A stretch of 64,000 bases of DNA from Aeoliella straminimaris (GCF_024054565.1 NZ_JAMXLR010000065.1:43499-107498); one strand, 5' to 3'. Positions 6,993-15,863 are shown, counted from the stretch's first letter. Numbers and translations: made by a program. The notes: generated by a model from the letters alone, not told the origin.

Positions 6993-8666
6993 ATGCATCG
7001 CCACTATGAATCCGACGCCATTCGACGCCTGCGTGACCAGCAGGTGAAGTACGCTCCACGCGCCAAGCGCTTGCAGCAGGTCGAAGCGGCCGAACAACTT
7101 ATTGCCGACGTGGATCCCGAGAAGACGTACACCTACGAGTTCGTCTGCTACCGGGTGACTGGTTACCGTCCCGAGGCCGGCGCCGAAGACATCAAGGCCA
7201 AGATGACCGGCGAGTCGCTGATGCGCGACTTACGGCTGTTCATCGAAGACCTCTCCGACTCCATCGACCTGGAAGCGGATGCGGCGGGCGAGCAGGTACT
7301 GACTGTCGAGCAACTCGCGCGACAGTTCAATGTCTCGACCAAAACCATTTCGCGGTGGCGTGAACTCGGCCTGGTAAGCCGCCGGTTCGTGTTCGACGGC
7401 CGCAAGCGAGTGGGCTTCCTGCGGAGCAGTGTCGACCGCTTCGTGAAGAGCAACGGCAAACGCGTTTCGCGCGGTGCCCGTTTCAGCCAACTTACCGAAG
7501 AGCAACGCAACGACATCATCAGCACAGCCCGCCACCTGGCGAGCGGTGGTGCCTGCCAGAGCGAGATCTCACGGCGACTGGCCGAGCGATCCGGACGGAG
7601 CGTCGAGACGATCCGTTCGACCATTCGCCAGTTCGACAAAGAGCATCCGCAATTGGCGATCTTCCCCGACGCCAAGGCCCCACTCACGGCGGGCCAGAAA
7701 AAGCGACTGTTCCAGCAGTATCGCCGCGGCATGCCGATCGAAAAGCTGATGAAGCAGTACGGCCGCACCAAGACCACCATTTACAGGGTGATCAACGAAG
7801 TGCGCATGGACGAAGTGGCGGATCTGCCGCTCGACTTCATCCCCAACCCGCGGTTCGGCCGCAAGGGTGCCGACGCGGCGTGCTTGGGCGAGATGCCCGA
7901 AGCCGAAAAGGCTACCCGCAAGGCGAAGGTCCCCAGCGGACTGCCGCCCTACCTGGCGAGCCTGTACGAGATGCCGCTGCTGACGCGCGAGCAGGAAGCG
8001 CACTTGTTCCGCAAGTACAACTACTTGAAGTACAAGGCGTCGAAGCTGCGTGATTCACTCGACCCGTCGAACCCCAAGGCCGCGACGCTCGATGAAATCG
8101 AGGAGCTGTACGACCAAATCGTCGGCACCAAGAACGAAATCGCACGGGCCAACCTGCGACTGGTCGTATCGATCGCCAAGCGGCACGTCACACCGGATCA
8201 GAACTTCTTCGAACTGGTGAGCGACGGCAACATGTCGCTGCTCAGGGCCATTGAGAAGTTCGATTTCTCCCGCGGAAACAAGTTCAGCACGTACGCCACG
8301 TGGGCGATCATGAAGAACTTCGCACGGACTATTCCGGGCGAGTTCAAGCATCGCGATCGCTTCCGTACCAGCCACGACGAGCTGTTCGCGGCCACCGAGG
8401 AATCGCGTGCCAACCCGATGATCGAAGAGTCGGCGCAAAACCATCGCGAGCGACAGATCGAAAGGATCCTTCGCAAGCTGGACGAGCGCGAGCAGAAGAT
8501 TATTATCGGTCGGTTCGGTCTGAATCACAGCCAGGAACCCCAGACCCTGAAGGAAGTGGGCGCGGAACTCGGTGTGACCAAGGAACGCATCCGCCAGATC
8601 GAAATGCGGGCGCTCAGCAAGCTCCGCCAGGCGGCTAAGGAAGAAAAGATCGCCCTGGATATCTGA
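6993..8666 (+). CDS. Sigma-70 family RNA polymerase sigma factor with three N-terminal helix-turn-helix segments
   Basis: The 557-residue protein directs RNA polymerase to promoters. Sigma region 1.2 is at about 315-345 (L-P-P-Y-L-A-S-L-Y-E-M-P-L-L). Region 2 is at about 376-450 (N-L-R-L-V-V-S-I-A-K-R-H...E-K-F-D-F-S-R-G-N-K-F-S-T-Y-A-T-W-A-I). Region 4 is at about 495-550 (G-V-T-K-E-R-I-R-Q-I-E). Region 3 is shortened to about 45 residues. The first 300 residues are not primary-sigma-like: a MerR/excisionase-like HTH at about 103-150 (L-T-V-E-Q-L-A-R-Q-F-N-V-S-T-K-T-I-S-R-W), a second HTH at about 185-213 and a third at about 246-270. ATG and Shine-Dalgarno sequence are clear. It is followed by a strong terminator, so it is monocistronic. 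Confidence 0.9.
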   Translation: MHRHYESDAIRRLRDQQVKYAPRAKRLQQVEAAEQLIADVDPEKTYTYEFVCYRVTGYRPEAGAEDIKAKMTGESLMRDLRLFIEDLSDSIDLEADAAGEQVLTVEQLARQFNVSTKTISRWRELGLVSRRFVFDGRKRVGFLRSSVDRFVKSNGKRVSRGARFSQLTEEQRNDIISTARHLASGGACQSEISRRLAERSGRSVETIRSTIRQFDKEHPQLAIFPDAKAPLTAGQKKRLFQQYRRGMPIEKLMKQYGRTKTTIYRVINEVRMDEVADLPLDFIPNPRFGRKGADAACLGEMPEAEKATRKAKVPSGLPPYLASLYEMPLLTREQEAHLFRKYNYLKYKASKLRDSLDPSNPKAATLDEIEELYDQIVGTKNEIARANLRLVVSIAKRHVTPDQNFFELVSDGNMSLLRAIEKFDFSRGNKFSTYATWAIMKNFARTIPGEFKHRDRFRTSHDELFAATEESRANPMIEESAQNHRERQIERILRKLDEREQKIIIGRFGLNHSQEPQTLKEVGAELGVTKERIRQIEMRALSKLRQAAKEEKIALDI

Positions 8667-8694
8667 TCCATCCGATCGCAATCGAAGTAAACTC

Positions 8695-8730
8695 AATAGC
8701 CCCGAGCACTTGTGCTCGGGGCTATTTTCA
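8695..8730 (+). terminator. Rho-independent terminator after the sigma-factor gene
   Basis: A perfect 15-bp stem (AATAGCCCCGAGCAC pairing with GTGCTCGGGGCTATT) with a two-base loop is followed by TT. It lies 29 bp after the sigma-factor stop. The AT-rich base of the stem makes it potentially bidirectional, so it could also stop transcripts from the convergent prolyl oligopeptidase gene. Confidence 0.9.
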
Positions 8731-8794
8731 TGACTGGACCTATCGTTGCACGACGAGGCGCGCAGCTGCTCGGCTATTGGAACGCCGTCAACGT

Positions 8795-10951
8795 TTACTG
8801 TCCGTCGTTGACCTTCACTCCCAGCTGATCAAACACGAACGCCAGCACGTCGACTTCCTGTTCGATCCGCTCGTCGAGGGGGGTGCCGGCGCCGTGGCCC
8901 GAGTTACTGCTGGTGCGTAGTAGCGTGGGACCGCCGCTGGTGTTGGCGGCTTGCAGGCGGGCGGTCATTTTGCGGGACTGCATCGGGTCGACCCGCGGAT
9001 CGTTCGCGCCGGTGAGGAACAGCACGGGCGGATAGGCGACGCCATCCTTCACGTTGTGCAATGGCGAGTAGGCCAATAGTGCTTCGAACTGCTCGGGGTT
9101 CTCGACGGTGCCGAACTCGGTAATGTTGAACGCACCGTTAGGCGAGAGTTCCACCCGCAGCATGTCGTAGATGCCGACGTGGGCAACCACGCACTTCATC
9201 AGGTCGGAGTACTGCGTCATCACGGCCCCCATCAACAGGCCACCGTTGCTGCCACCTTCGATGGCGAGATGCTCGCTGCTGGTGTAACCGCGATCGATCA
9301 CATGCCCCAACACGGCGGCGAAGTCGTTGAACACGTTCTGCTTGTTGGTCAGATTACCCTGGAGGTGCCACTCTTCGCCGTACTCGCCACCGCCACGAAT
9401 GTTCGCGACGCCGACCACAAAACCGTGATCGAGTAGAATGCGATTCAGCGAGTTGGCGTGCGGCGTGAGGCTCACGCCATAGCCGCCGTAGCCGGTGATC
9501 AGGCAGGGGTTCGTGCCGTCGAGCTTTGTCCCACGGGGGTAAAGCAGGTTCACGGGCACCTTGGTGCCGTCTTTGCTGGTGGCGAACTCGCGCGTGACCT
9601 CGACATCGTCGAACGACACCGGTAGTTCGTAGCGAAAGTCGGTTACCGCGGTCACTCCGCTGGACGGATAGTACTGATAGGTTGCGTTGGCCGTGGTGTA
9701 GGAGCCGGCCGAGAACAGCACCGAACCATCGGGGCCCCATCGCAGGCCACCCGCTGACGCGATGGGGGGCTGGGCCGGCGCTTCGAGCGGTTTACCTTCC
9801 AGGTCGAACACACGAATCTCGCTGGGTCCGCCCAGTTGGTACTCCACAAAGATACGGTCCTCGCCCGGCAGCAGCGAACCGCCGCCCCAGAAGCTGTCGA
9901 CCAGCGTGTCCTTCCCTTCGGGCAGAATGACCTCCGGCTCGTCCGTGCCAAGTTCGCTGACGGCGATATGCAGCAGCTTGCCGCGGGGAGCATCGGCTCG
10001 GGAGAGAATATAGATGTCGTCGTGCTTGCCGAACTCCGCCTGTAGGGTGCGGTCGCCAAACTCGCTGAATTGCTTCCAGTTGCCATCGGTGTCGCGCAGG
10101 TAGTGGGCGAACTCACCGCCGTCGCCGTTCTGCACGGTGACGATCAAGCGGCCGGTTGCCTTGTCGACCTCGATGCGCGTCTCGGCGATGCGGGGGAAGT
10201 CTTTGCCCAGCTCGTAGCGGTCGTCTTCGGTCGGAGTGCCGAGCTGGTGGAAGTAAACCTGCTGATAGAAGTTCATATCCTCTTCCGGCCGCTCGTCGTT
10301 GCGTGGGTGACGCGTGTAGTAAAACCCGCTGTCATCCGCCGCCCAGCTCAAATCGCCACCCGCGGTGCCGGTGTTGACGCGGGGGACCTCGTCGGCGAGC
10401 TGCTTGCCGGTGGCCGTTTCGTAAACGCGGACGTCGCCCACTTCGTTGCCGCCAATCGCCATGCAAACGGCAACCAATTTGCCATCGTGCGACGGGCGAT
10501 ACCATTCGATGCTCGTGGCGCCCGACTCGTCGATCTCGTTGGGATCGACCAATACGCGGACGTCGTCTTCATGCGTGGGCGAATCAGCCACCACCAGAAA
10601 CGACTGCTGCAACGGTGGCTGGTTCTTCATGGCGAACCAGTCGCCGCCCGCGTACGCAACGCCCCCGTAGCGTGCGGTCTTGGCCGTCATGATGGCGGTC
10701 ACCTGCTCGCGCAGCTGCTCGGTGCCCGGCAAGGCGTCGAGAATCGATCGGGCGTAGGCATTCTGCGCCTCGCTCCATTCGCGAACCTCTTCGTCTTCCC
10801 AATCCTCCAGCCAACGGTACTCGTCCACGACCTGGGTGCCGTGATAGGTGTCGGTAACCGGACGTTTGGGCGTGGCCGGGGGAGCAGCAAACGAGGGAAG
10901 CGTCATGGCAATGGTCAGCGTAAAGGAGCTTACTGCCGCGTGCAGATTCAT
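8795..10951 (-). CDS. Prolyl oligopeptidase family serine peptidase (S9A), secreted
   Basis: The 718-residue enzyme hydrolyses peptides after proline. A signal peptide covers about residues 1-22. The N-terminal S9A hallmark (D-E-Y-R-W-L-E-D near 43-50) precedes a beta-propeller region to about 430 and an alpha/beta hydrolase C-terminal domain. The catalytic triad is visible: Ser568 in G-G-S-N-G-G, Asp651 in G-A-N-D-P-R-V and His686 in S-G-H-G. The block N-I-R-G-G-G-E-Y-G-E-E-W-H is also present. Length fits the family (about 700). It lies downstream of, and in the same direction as, the left arm of the PEP-CTERM cluster, after a 63-bp gap, and might be co-transcribed with it. Confidence 0.95.
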   Translation of the reverse strand: MNLHAAVSSFTLTIAMTLPSFAAPPATPKRPVTDTYHGTQVVDEYRWLEDWEDEEVREWSEAQNAYARSILDALPGTEQLREQVTAIMTAKTARYGGVAYAGGDWFAMKNQPPLQQSFLVVADSPTHEDDVRVLVDPNEIDESGATSIEWYRPSHDGKLVAVCMAIGGNEVGDVRVYETATGKQLADEVPRVNTGTAGGDLSWAADDSGFYYTRHPRNDERPEEDMNFYQQVYFHQLGTPTEDDRYELGKDFPRIAETRIEVDKATGRLIVTVQNGDGGEFAHYLRDTDGNWKQFSEFGDRTLQAEFGKHDDIYILSRADAPRGKLLHIAVSELGTDEPEVILPEGKDTLVDSFWGGGSLLPGEDRIFVEYQLGGPSEIRVFDLEGKPLEAPAQPPIASAGGLRWGPDGSVLFSAGSYTTANATYQYYPSSGVTAVTDFRYELPVSFDDVEVTREFATSKDGTKVPVNLLYPRGTKLDGTNPCLITGYGGYGVSLTPHANSLNRILLDHGFVVGVANIRGGGEYGEEWHLQGNLTNKQNVFNDFAAVLGHVIDRGYTSSEHLAIEGGSNGGLLMGAVMTQYSDLMKCVVAHVGIYDMLRVELSPNGAFNITEFGTVENPEQFEALLAYSPLHNVKDGVAYPPVLFLTGANDPRVDPMQSRKMTARLQAANTSGGPTLLRTSSNSGHGAGTPLDERIEQEVDVLAFVFDQLGVKVNDGQ

Positions 10952-11014
10952 GGTTCAGCCTGGTAAGGATCCGGGTGGAGGCGAATTTGCCGGGGCGAAG
11001 CAGACTCGCTCGGC

Positions 11015-12076
11015 TCACCGAAGTGTAGTAGCGCGCCGGCGGACGTGCCACGGTTGGCCCCCCATAACGGCCAGAACCATGGCCAACCCGGCCAAACTGG
11101 GTGGCTCGGGCACGGTCGCCGCACCGTGGGCCAGGGAATTGCCCACTGCGGGTGCGGCCCCCAGGTAGTTTCGCCATACCGTATAGTCGGCCAGATCCAC
11201 GACACCGTCGCGGTTGCCGTCGGCATAAACGCCCTGGCTGGGAAATGGACCCGTCGAGCCGAATTGCTGCTTCCAGGCCGAGTAGTCCTCCGTGTCGACC
11301 AGTCCATCGAAGTTGTAGTCGCCGGTGGGAACTAACAGCTGCTGGTTCTGCTCCACCCACAGGGCCGCTGCGTCCAACGACTCGATCGAAGTGCTGATCA
11401 AATCGTAGGTGCCGGCCACGACGAAGAACGGATCGGACGGCGCGACGCCCTCCATGCGGAGCTGCATGGCAATCAGGTAGACCCCTTCGGGTACATTGGT
11501 CGGCACGACGCCATCGCCGTCGTCGAGCACAAAGTAGTTGTGCCGATGCAGGCGCAGCGCGTCGCCAAAGGTATCGGTGACGCCCAACAGACCACCCTCG
11601 ACCCGCTCGGTGGTGCCGGTCACCACCGCCTGACGGTTGTCGCCCGTGTCGGTCACGTTGTACAGCCCCAGGTTCAGGCCGTCTTGCGACAGCTGAGTGA
11701 AGCGCACACTCTCGGGCGTGGTGCCAGCGCCGGACCAATACCAGAGATTGGAAACCGAACCTTCGATGTTCATCGGTAGGAAATCCCAGTACAAGCTGGT
11801 GCCGGGGGGAATCTCTTGAGTGCTGGCCGGGGCGGGACTGCGCGAGAGAAACGATGGCAGCGACTGGGTGTAGTACTCGTCGCTCAGCAGCGAGGTGAAC
11901 ACGCGGGCCGACAGGTCGGGCGGCACTCCCTGCACTTCGCTGTCGGCACCAATCGCTAGCTGATTGTCCTGCAACTGAATGAGAATGCCACCATTGTGCG
12001 CCCAGCACCGCGAAGTCACTGCCAACGCACACGCCATGGCCATGGTGGCCACCGCGCAAGCTACGAGGTATCGCAT
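11015..12076 (-). CDS. PEP-CTERM protein with two dockerin-like calcium repeats (left arm, gene 4)
   Basis: The 353-residue exported protein has a signal peptide (about 1-26) and then H-N-G-G-I-L-I-Q. A conserved centre contains N-L-W-Y-W-S-G-A-G and P-E-G-V-Y-L-I-A-M-Q-L-R-M-E-G-V. Two dockerin-type repeats follow: G-D-Y-N-F-D-G-L-V-D-T-E-D-Y and D-G-N-R-D-G-V-V-D-L-A-D-Y. A PEP-CTERM tail (V-P-E-P-P-S-L-A-G-L, hydrophobic stretch, basic end) suggests exosortase processing at the surface. It is clearly homologous to the gene at 16790-17836, which holds the same position in the opposite arm. The function is unknown; the repeats should bind Ca2+. Confidence 0.88.
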   Translation of the reverse strand: MRYLVACAVATMAMACALAVTSRCWAHNGGILIQLQDNQLAIGADSEVQGVPPDLSARVFTSLLSDEYYTQSLPSFLSRSPAPASTQEIPPGTSLYWDFLPMNIEGSVSNLWYWSGAGTTPESVRFTQLSQDGLNLGLYNVTDTGDNRQAVVTGTTERVEGGLLGVTDTFGDALRLHRHNYFVLDDGDGVVPTNVPEGVYLIAMQLRMEGVAPSDPFFVVAGTYDLISTSIESLDAAALWVEQNQQLLVPTGDYNFDGLVDTEDYSAWKQQFGSTGPFPSQGVYADGNRDGVVDLADYTVWRNYLGAAPAVGNSLAHGAATVPEPPSLAGLAMVLAVMGGQPWHVRRRATTLR

Positions 12077-12103
12077 CAGTTTAAACCCTGGGAATGAAGA
12101 AAG

Positions 12104-12130
12104 GCCGGGGCGACGCTCGGTCGCCCCGGC
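12104..12130 (-). terminator. Intercistronic hairpin between two PEP-CTERM genes
   Basis: A perfect 11-bp GC-rich stem (GCCGGGGCGAC pairing with GTCGCCCCGGC, 5-base loop) sits 13 bp after the 12144-12968 gene. On the minus strand it is followed by CTTTCTTCATT, a poor T tract. It may be a leaky terminator or an mRNA-stability hairpin that sets the level of the downstream gene. Confidence 0.5.
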
Positions 12131-12143
12131 GCGGGAACGAACG

Positions 12144-12968
12144 TTAACGCTGCTTACGGCGGCGACTCACAAGCCAACCGCCCGCGATGCCCAAGGCCAA
12201 CAGGGCCGAGGTCGCGGGCTCGGGCACCGGAAGCGCCCGAGCAAACACTACGGCGTCGGCGTAGAACGTATAGTCGGTGCCCATCACCATGGGGCTTCCA
12301 GACGATGGATCATCCAGGTAAGCCCGCACTGCTTCGCCCACCATCTCGCCATGCTCGGCGTCTTGCAGCGGGTCGCCGGTGTACAACGATTCGTTTTTCA
12401 AGGTAACCAGATAGTACGGGTTCGAATCGGCCAGGGTGTCGACGCTGATCGTCACCTTGGCGATGTAAATGCCGTCGGGAATGGCATCGCCCTCGAGGCC
12501 AAACATGGGATGGCCATGAAAGCCACCGGTAGCTTGGGTCACATCCGAGGCAGGCGCGTACCCACCGGTGATGCCCAGCGACGCGGCCGGTTGCATGTCG
12601 ACGGTGCCGGCGCCGTCCCAGTACCACAGGTCCAGCGTATTGGCTCGCAACGTCTTCAGCGGCGGCAACGCCTCTTCGGAGTCGAATCCCGGTTCCCGTG
12701 TTCCGTAAGAGTACGGAATGGGGGGAATCGTACTGGGCGTGTTCGGGATCAGTACGGCTTGAAACACGCTGACGGTGGGATCGAACACTTCCTGCGAAAT
12801 GTCGTCGTCGTCCAATACGGCAAAGCCAATATCAACTTGCTGCAGGGCGTGATTGGTGAAGATGGCGATATCGCCACCTCCGCCATGACCCCAGGTTTGA
12901 CTTATGGTCGCACACAGCGCGGCCAGAGTTGTCAAACAAACGCACAATCTACGCAAAAAACGATTCAT
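12144..12968 (-). CDS. PEP-CTERM protein of the HGGGD type (left arm, gene 3)
   Basis: The start is the ATG at 12968, preceded by GGAG, giving 274 residues with a signal peptide ending near T-W-G-H. The mature protein begins H-G-G-G-G-D-I-A-I-F and carries L-D-L-W-Y-W-D-G-A-G-T-V and G-F-H-G-H-P-M-F-G-L, His-containing motifs shared with the other cluster PEP-CTERM proteins. It ends P-V-P-E-P-A-T-S-A-L-L-A-L followed by R-R-R-K-Q-R, a standard PEP-CTERM sorting tail. It lacks dockerin repeats. Its counterpart in the right arm is 15981-16727. The function is unknown; the conserved His residues suggest metal binding (inference). Confidence 0.85.
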   Translation of the reverse strand: MNRFLRRLCVCLTTLAALCATISQTWGHGGGGDIAIFTNHALQQVDIGFAVLDDDDISQEVFDPTVSVFQAVLIPNTPSTIPPIPYSYGTREPGFDSEEALPPLKTLRANTLDLWYWDGAGTVDMQPAASLGITGGYAPASDVTQATGGFHGHPMFGLEGDAIPDGIYIAKVTISVDTLADSNPYYLVTLKNESLYTGDPLQDAEHGEMVGEAVRAYLDDPSSGSPMVMGTDYTFYADAVVFARALPVPEPATSALLALGIAGGWLVSRRRKQR

Positions 12969-13098
12969 AGCTTTCACACTCTCCGAAAGGAATGGTTCAA
13001 TCAAAGAAGCAAAGTGAGTACAGAGCGGGAGCGATGCCACGGCGTAGCTCCCCCTGCAGTTTCGTTAGACAGCAAGCCCAGCGGTCGCGCGGCGCGAG

Positions 13099-13863
13099 CT
13101 ACCGCGGCAACGCGAAGTTCACGCCTTCTGCGCACCACTCGGCAATCTGTTGTTCGGCGATGGCCACCACGTGTCCATCGGCGTAAAGATAGTTGGCCAC
13201 GCGGCCACCATGACGGTCGACAGCTACCTCGGACTCGACCTGCTCGAACACCGCGAAATGCGGCGCGCCGCGATTGGCGAGGTTCACGTCGCTGAACCAG
13301 CTATACGAATGCACGTGATCGTAGTGCAGGGCCAGTTTCGTCGCGATACCTTCAAACAACAGTAGCGTCGCGTGCGTCTCCCGAAGGTCGTAAAAGTCAC
13401 TAATTAAACCTTCGTTCGACTTGCGAATCGCTGCCGCCAGAACCGGCGGCATGCCGGTCGTGTCGACGTCGTCAGGTTCGCGGAGGTAGCCATTCAGGGC
13501 GTAGCTGGTCGCCGTTTGTTCGATGCCCTCGAGCCGTGACCGATCTTCCGGACAGAGCCGGATGGCGTCGACGTCTTCCATGTAGGGACCCAGTGTCGCA
13601 ATCCACGACTTCGAGGTCTGGGCCGTCTGTTGGTCGTCGGCATTGTGGTAGGCCATCAGCGGAAACCGACCTTGGTGAGTATCAGCGTACTGATGCACCG
13701 CCAGGCCAACCTGCCGCATGTTGCTCGCGCAGTGAGTGCGCCGGGCACTGGCCCGTGCCGCCTGCACCGCAGGCAACAACAGCGCCACGAGTACGGCGAT
13801 GATGCCAATCACCACCAGCAGTTCCACCAACGTAAATGCACAGCGCAATCGTCCACCGACCAT
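13099..13863 (-). CDS. DUF1559-type pseudopilin-like protein (left arm, gene 2)
   Basis: Starting at the ATG at 13863, the 254-residue protein has a short basic leader and the type IV prepilin/pseudopilin signal F-T-L-V-E-L-L-V-V-I-G-I-I-A-V-L, then L-L-P-A-V-Q-A-A-R-A-S-A-R-R. The C-terminal H-x9-D-G motif (D-R-H-G-G-R-V-A-N-Y-L-Y-A-D-G-H-V) is typical of planctomycete DUF1559-related proteins. It is processed by a prepilin peptidase and held in the membrane by its N-terminal helix. It is much more similar to the right-arm gene at 15130-15831 than to the other DUF1559 proteins here (shared A-D-x-H-x-G-R-F-P, L-C-P-E-D, H-V-H-S and the same C-terminal region). Confidence 0.9.
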   Translation of the reverse strand: MVGGRLRCAFTLVELLVVIGIIAVLVALLLPAVQAARASARRTHCASNMRQVGLAVHQYADTHQGRFPLMAYHNADDQQTAQTSKSWIATLGPYMEDVDAIRLCPEDRSRLEGIEQTATSYALNGYLREPDDVDTTGMPPVLAAAIRKSNEGLISDFYDLRETHATLLLFEGIATKLALHYDHVHSYSWFSDVNLANRGAPHFAVFEQVESEVAVDRHGGRVANYLYADGHVVAIAEQQIAEWCAEGVNFALPR

Positions 13864-13942
13864 GACCAACCTCGGACAACGGTATCCCGCTCCCTCCGCC
13901 AGGCCAACTGGGGCGCGGCGGGGGAGAATCCACAGAAACAAG

Positions 13943-14410
13943 CTACGCCGGAGCGGCCGGTGGTCCGCGCGGAAGATGCGGCGATAAGAAGTGCCGCGCT
14001 GGCTGCTGGGCGCCTGAGTGCGCGAGGAATTGACGAGCGGGAATGTCCGCAGGAAGGAGCTCCGTACGGCCCGATGCCAGTTTCAACGTGGCTACCGCGG
14101 CCAGTACGGGACAGGCGTGGGGCTCGTGAGGGTGGTGGGGCGGACGCAACTTCGCCAGTACGCGCGTCGATTGTGCGGCACTGGGATCGGCCTCCTCCTG
14201 CTTCACCAGCCAACTGTGGTGGTGCCAGTGAAAGTCGGGGCCGTGGCAGTGGAAGTAGCCCTGACGCTGCTGGGGCTCGCCGGCGGTCGACGCAGTCGGT
14301 GCCGCCGCTCCGCTGAACATGTAGTGCAACGACTCGCCCGTGCTTCCTACGATCGCGTAGACGGCCGCCAGCAAGAGTGCAATCGCTATTTGGGCGGGCG
14401 ATTTGGCCAT
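13943..14410 (-). CDS. His-rich small exported protein with C-terminal RGPP motif (left arm, gene 1)
   Basis: The ATG at 14410 gives 155 residues; a TTG at 14498-14496 would extend it. A hydrophobic N-terminal segment (A-Q-I-A-I-A-L-L-L-A-A-V-Y-A-I-V-G) is followed by E-S-L-H-Y-M-F. Two His clusters follow (F-H-C-H-G-P-D-F-H-W-H-H-H and P-P-H-H-P-H-E-P-H-A-C-P-V-L), and the tail is L-P-R-G-P-P-A. The same layout (N-terminal helix, Cys/His patch before a V-L-A-like stretch, terminal P-R-G-P-P) occurs at 14595-15017 and 17826-18230. The layout recalls DUF2946-type proteins, but I am not certain. The His clusters suggest binding of a transition metal. Confidence 0.7.
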   Translation of the reverse strand: MAKSPAQIAIALLLAAVYAIVGSTGESLHYMFSGAAAPTASTAGEPQQRQGYFHCHGPDFHWHHHSWLVKQEEADPSAAQSTRVLAKLRPPHHPHEPHACPVLAAVATLKLASGRTELLPADIPARQFLAHSGAQQPARHFLSPHLPRGPPAAPA

Positions 14411-14481
14411 GGAGGTAGGCGGGTGGGCATCCAGGAAGGCGGGGGTCACCAGTATCGCACACCCCCTGCGCTGCGCGAACC

Positions 14482-14542
14482 TGCGTAACCCACGCAATTA
14501 ATAAAGCCTTCAACATTGACCCGACCCGGGCGGCCTGATAAC
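14482..14542 (+). promoter_or_regulatory. Divergent regulatory region of the mirrored cluster
   Basis: Both arms start here. An inverted repeat TGCGT-aaccc-ACGCA lies at 14482-14496. For the rightward arm a possible promoter is TTGACC at 14516 with GATAAC at 14537 (15-bp spacing, so slightly short). I did not find a clear Fur/Zur-type box in this stretch. The assignment rests on position and on weak consensus matches. Confidence 0.35.
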
Positions 14543-14594
14543 CTACGGTATTCGGTCGAATTCCGCTTTGAACCCCTCCCCGCCCCCCTGCGTT

Positions 14595-15017
14595 ATGTCA
14601 CGCACCCGGCAATTTATCGCTTCGCTCTTGGTGCTAACCTATGGCCTGGTGGCCGTGGGTGGGCATGGGCTGCATGCGTTGTTGCCTTGCGGCGATCCGG
14701 AGTGTGTGACCGAGTCGACCACCGACTCTTGTTCGTGCGTACTATGCCATCACGTACCAGAGGCTACGCCGGCCGACGGAGCGGACACCGATGGCCCCGC
14801 GTTCGGCAGTCCCGATTCGGGCAACCACAACCCTAACACCTGCGTGGTGTGTGCACTGCTGGCCAAGGTAAAGGTCGGCGGCGCAACAGGACCAATGGTG
14901 CTGGAGCTGTGCAATCACAGCACCGCGGAAAAAAGCCTCTACACGTCGACACCTTCGTCGACCCTTCTGCTGATTCACGCTCCGCGTGGTCCACCGGCTG
15001 CGGACTGCCAGGTCTAG
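14595..15017 (+). CDS. Cys-rich small exported protein with C-terminal RGPP motif (right arm, gene 1)
   Basis: The ATG at 14595 is preferred over a TTG at 14568 and gives 140 residues. A hydrophobic helix (F-I-A-S-L-L-V-L-T-Y-G-L-V-A-V) leads into G-L-H-A-L-L-P-C-G-D-P-E-C. A Cys patch (C-S-C-V-L-C-H-H) and N-T-C-V-V-C-A-L-L follow, and the tail reads A-P-R-G-P-P-A. It is the counterpart of the His-rich left-arm gene 1 and resembles 17826-18230 (L-H-A-L-L-G-C-H-C-Q-L-C). The paired cysteines suggest metal or disulfide chemistry outside the cytoplasm. The function is unknown. Confidence 0.72.
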   Translation: MSRTRQFIASLLVLTYGLVAVGGHGLHALLPCGDPECVTESTTDSCSCVLCHHVPEATPADGADTDGPAFGSPDSGNHNPNTCVVCALLAKVKVGGATGPMVLELCNHSTAEKSLYTSTPSSTLLLIHAPRGPPAADCQV

Positions 15018-15129
15018 ATTCTCTTTGGCATCTGCTGCCTGCGCTATAGGCAGCGGAGTTTCCGCACAATTTCCGAGGGACGGTTCGCGTTTCGCCCACG
15101 CCGTGGGTGGCGCGCACCGGGTACATTTA

Positions 15130-15831
15130 ATGCGTACTCATCGAGCGTTCACTTTGGTCGAGCTGTTGGTGGTGATTGCCATCATCGGCGTCCTGGTTTC
15201 CCTGTTGTTGCCGGCTGTTCAAGCCGCTCGGGCGGCTGCCCGGCGGACGCAGTGCGCCAATAACATGCGGCAGATCGGGCTAGGAGTTCATCAATTTGCC
15301 GACGTGCACAAGGGCCGTTTTCCCGGCATTTGGCACGATACGGACAAATCGCAGTCGTGGATCTTCACGCTCGCGCCGTACATGGAGAACGTCGACGAAG
15401 TGCGTTTGTGCCCCGAGGATTTGAAGCGTATCGAGCACAACAGCGGTGCCGATACCAGCTACGTGATGAACGGCTATCTTCGTCGCCCCACCAAGCAGGA
15501 AAAGCTGGTGCACCCCGATGAAGTGGTCGACATGATATCGAACCTGTTCGACCTGCCCGAAACGCATAACACCATCATGCTGTTCGAAGCAGCCGACACC
15601 ACCGCAGTGGAGTACCAGTTCGATCACGTGCACTCACCGGAATGGTTTTCTGAAGAGAATCCAACACCTGAAGATCGGCTGAAGGCAATCGAGTTCGAGG
15701 TCGCTACCGAGCGACATTCGCACACGGCGGCCAACTATCTGTATGCCGATGGTCACGTCGAGGTGATACCCGCCTCGCAGATTGCCGAGTGGGTCGACGA
15801 AGACCACAACTTCGCCCGCCCGCCCCAGTAA
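15130..15831 (+). CDS. DUF1559-type pseudopilin-like protein (right arm, gene 2)
   Basis: The ATG at 15130 gives 233 residues starting M-R-T-H-R-A-F-T-L-V-E-L-L-V-V-I-A-I-I-G, a textbook prepilin leader and membrane helix. The C-terminal H-x9-D-G motif is present (E-R-H-S-H-T-A-A-N-Y-L-Y-A-D-G-H-V). It shares with 13099-13863 the blocks G-R-F-P, L-A-P-Y-M-E-N-V-D, L-C-P-E-D and F-D-H-V-H-S. It sits 112 bp after the RGPP gene and 149 bp before the next PEP-CTERM gene. Such proteins may form short pseudopilus or scaffold structures; no partner secretion genes are in the window. Confidence 0.9.
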   Translation: MRTHRAFTLVELLVVIAIIGVLVSLLLPAVQAARAAARRTQCANNMRQIGLGVHQFADVHKGRFPGIWHDTDKSQSWIFTLAPYMENVDEVRLCPEDLKRIEHNSGADTSYVMNGYLRRPTKQEKLVHPDEVVDMISNLFDLPETHNTIMLFEAADTTAVEYQFDHVHSPEWFSEENPTPEDRLKAIEFEVATERHSHTAANYLYADGHVEVIPASQIAEWVDEDHNFARPPQ

Positions 15832-15863
15832 CGCGCCACTGCGAAACGGTTTTGCAAGCGTCT

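Noticed and set aside
10584..12059. A 491-residue open frame on the minus strand
   Set aside because: It overlaps in another frame the end of a PEP-CTERM gene and the start of the prolyl oligopeptidase gene, both with strong family support; composition is Arg/Gly/Pro-biased.
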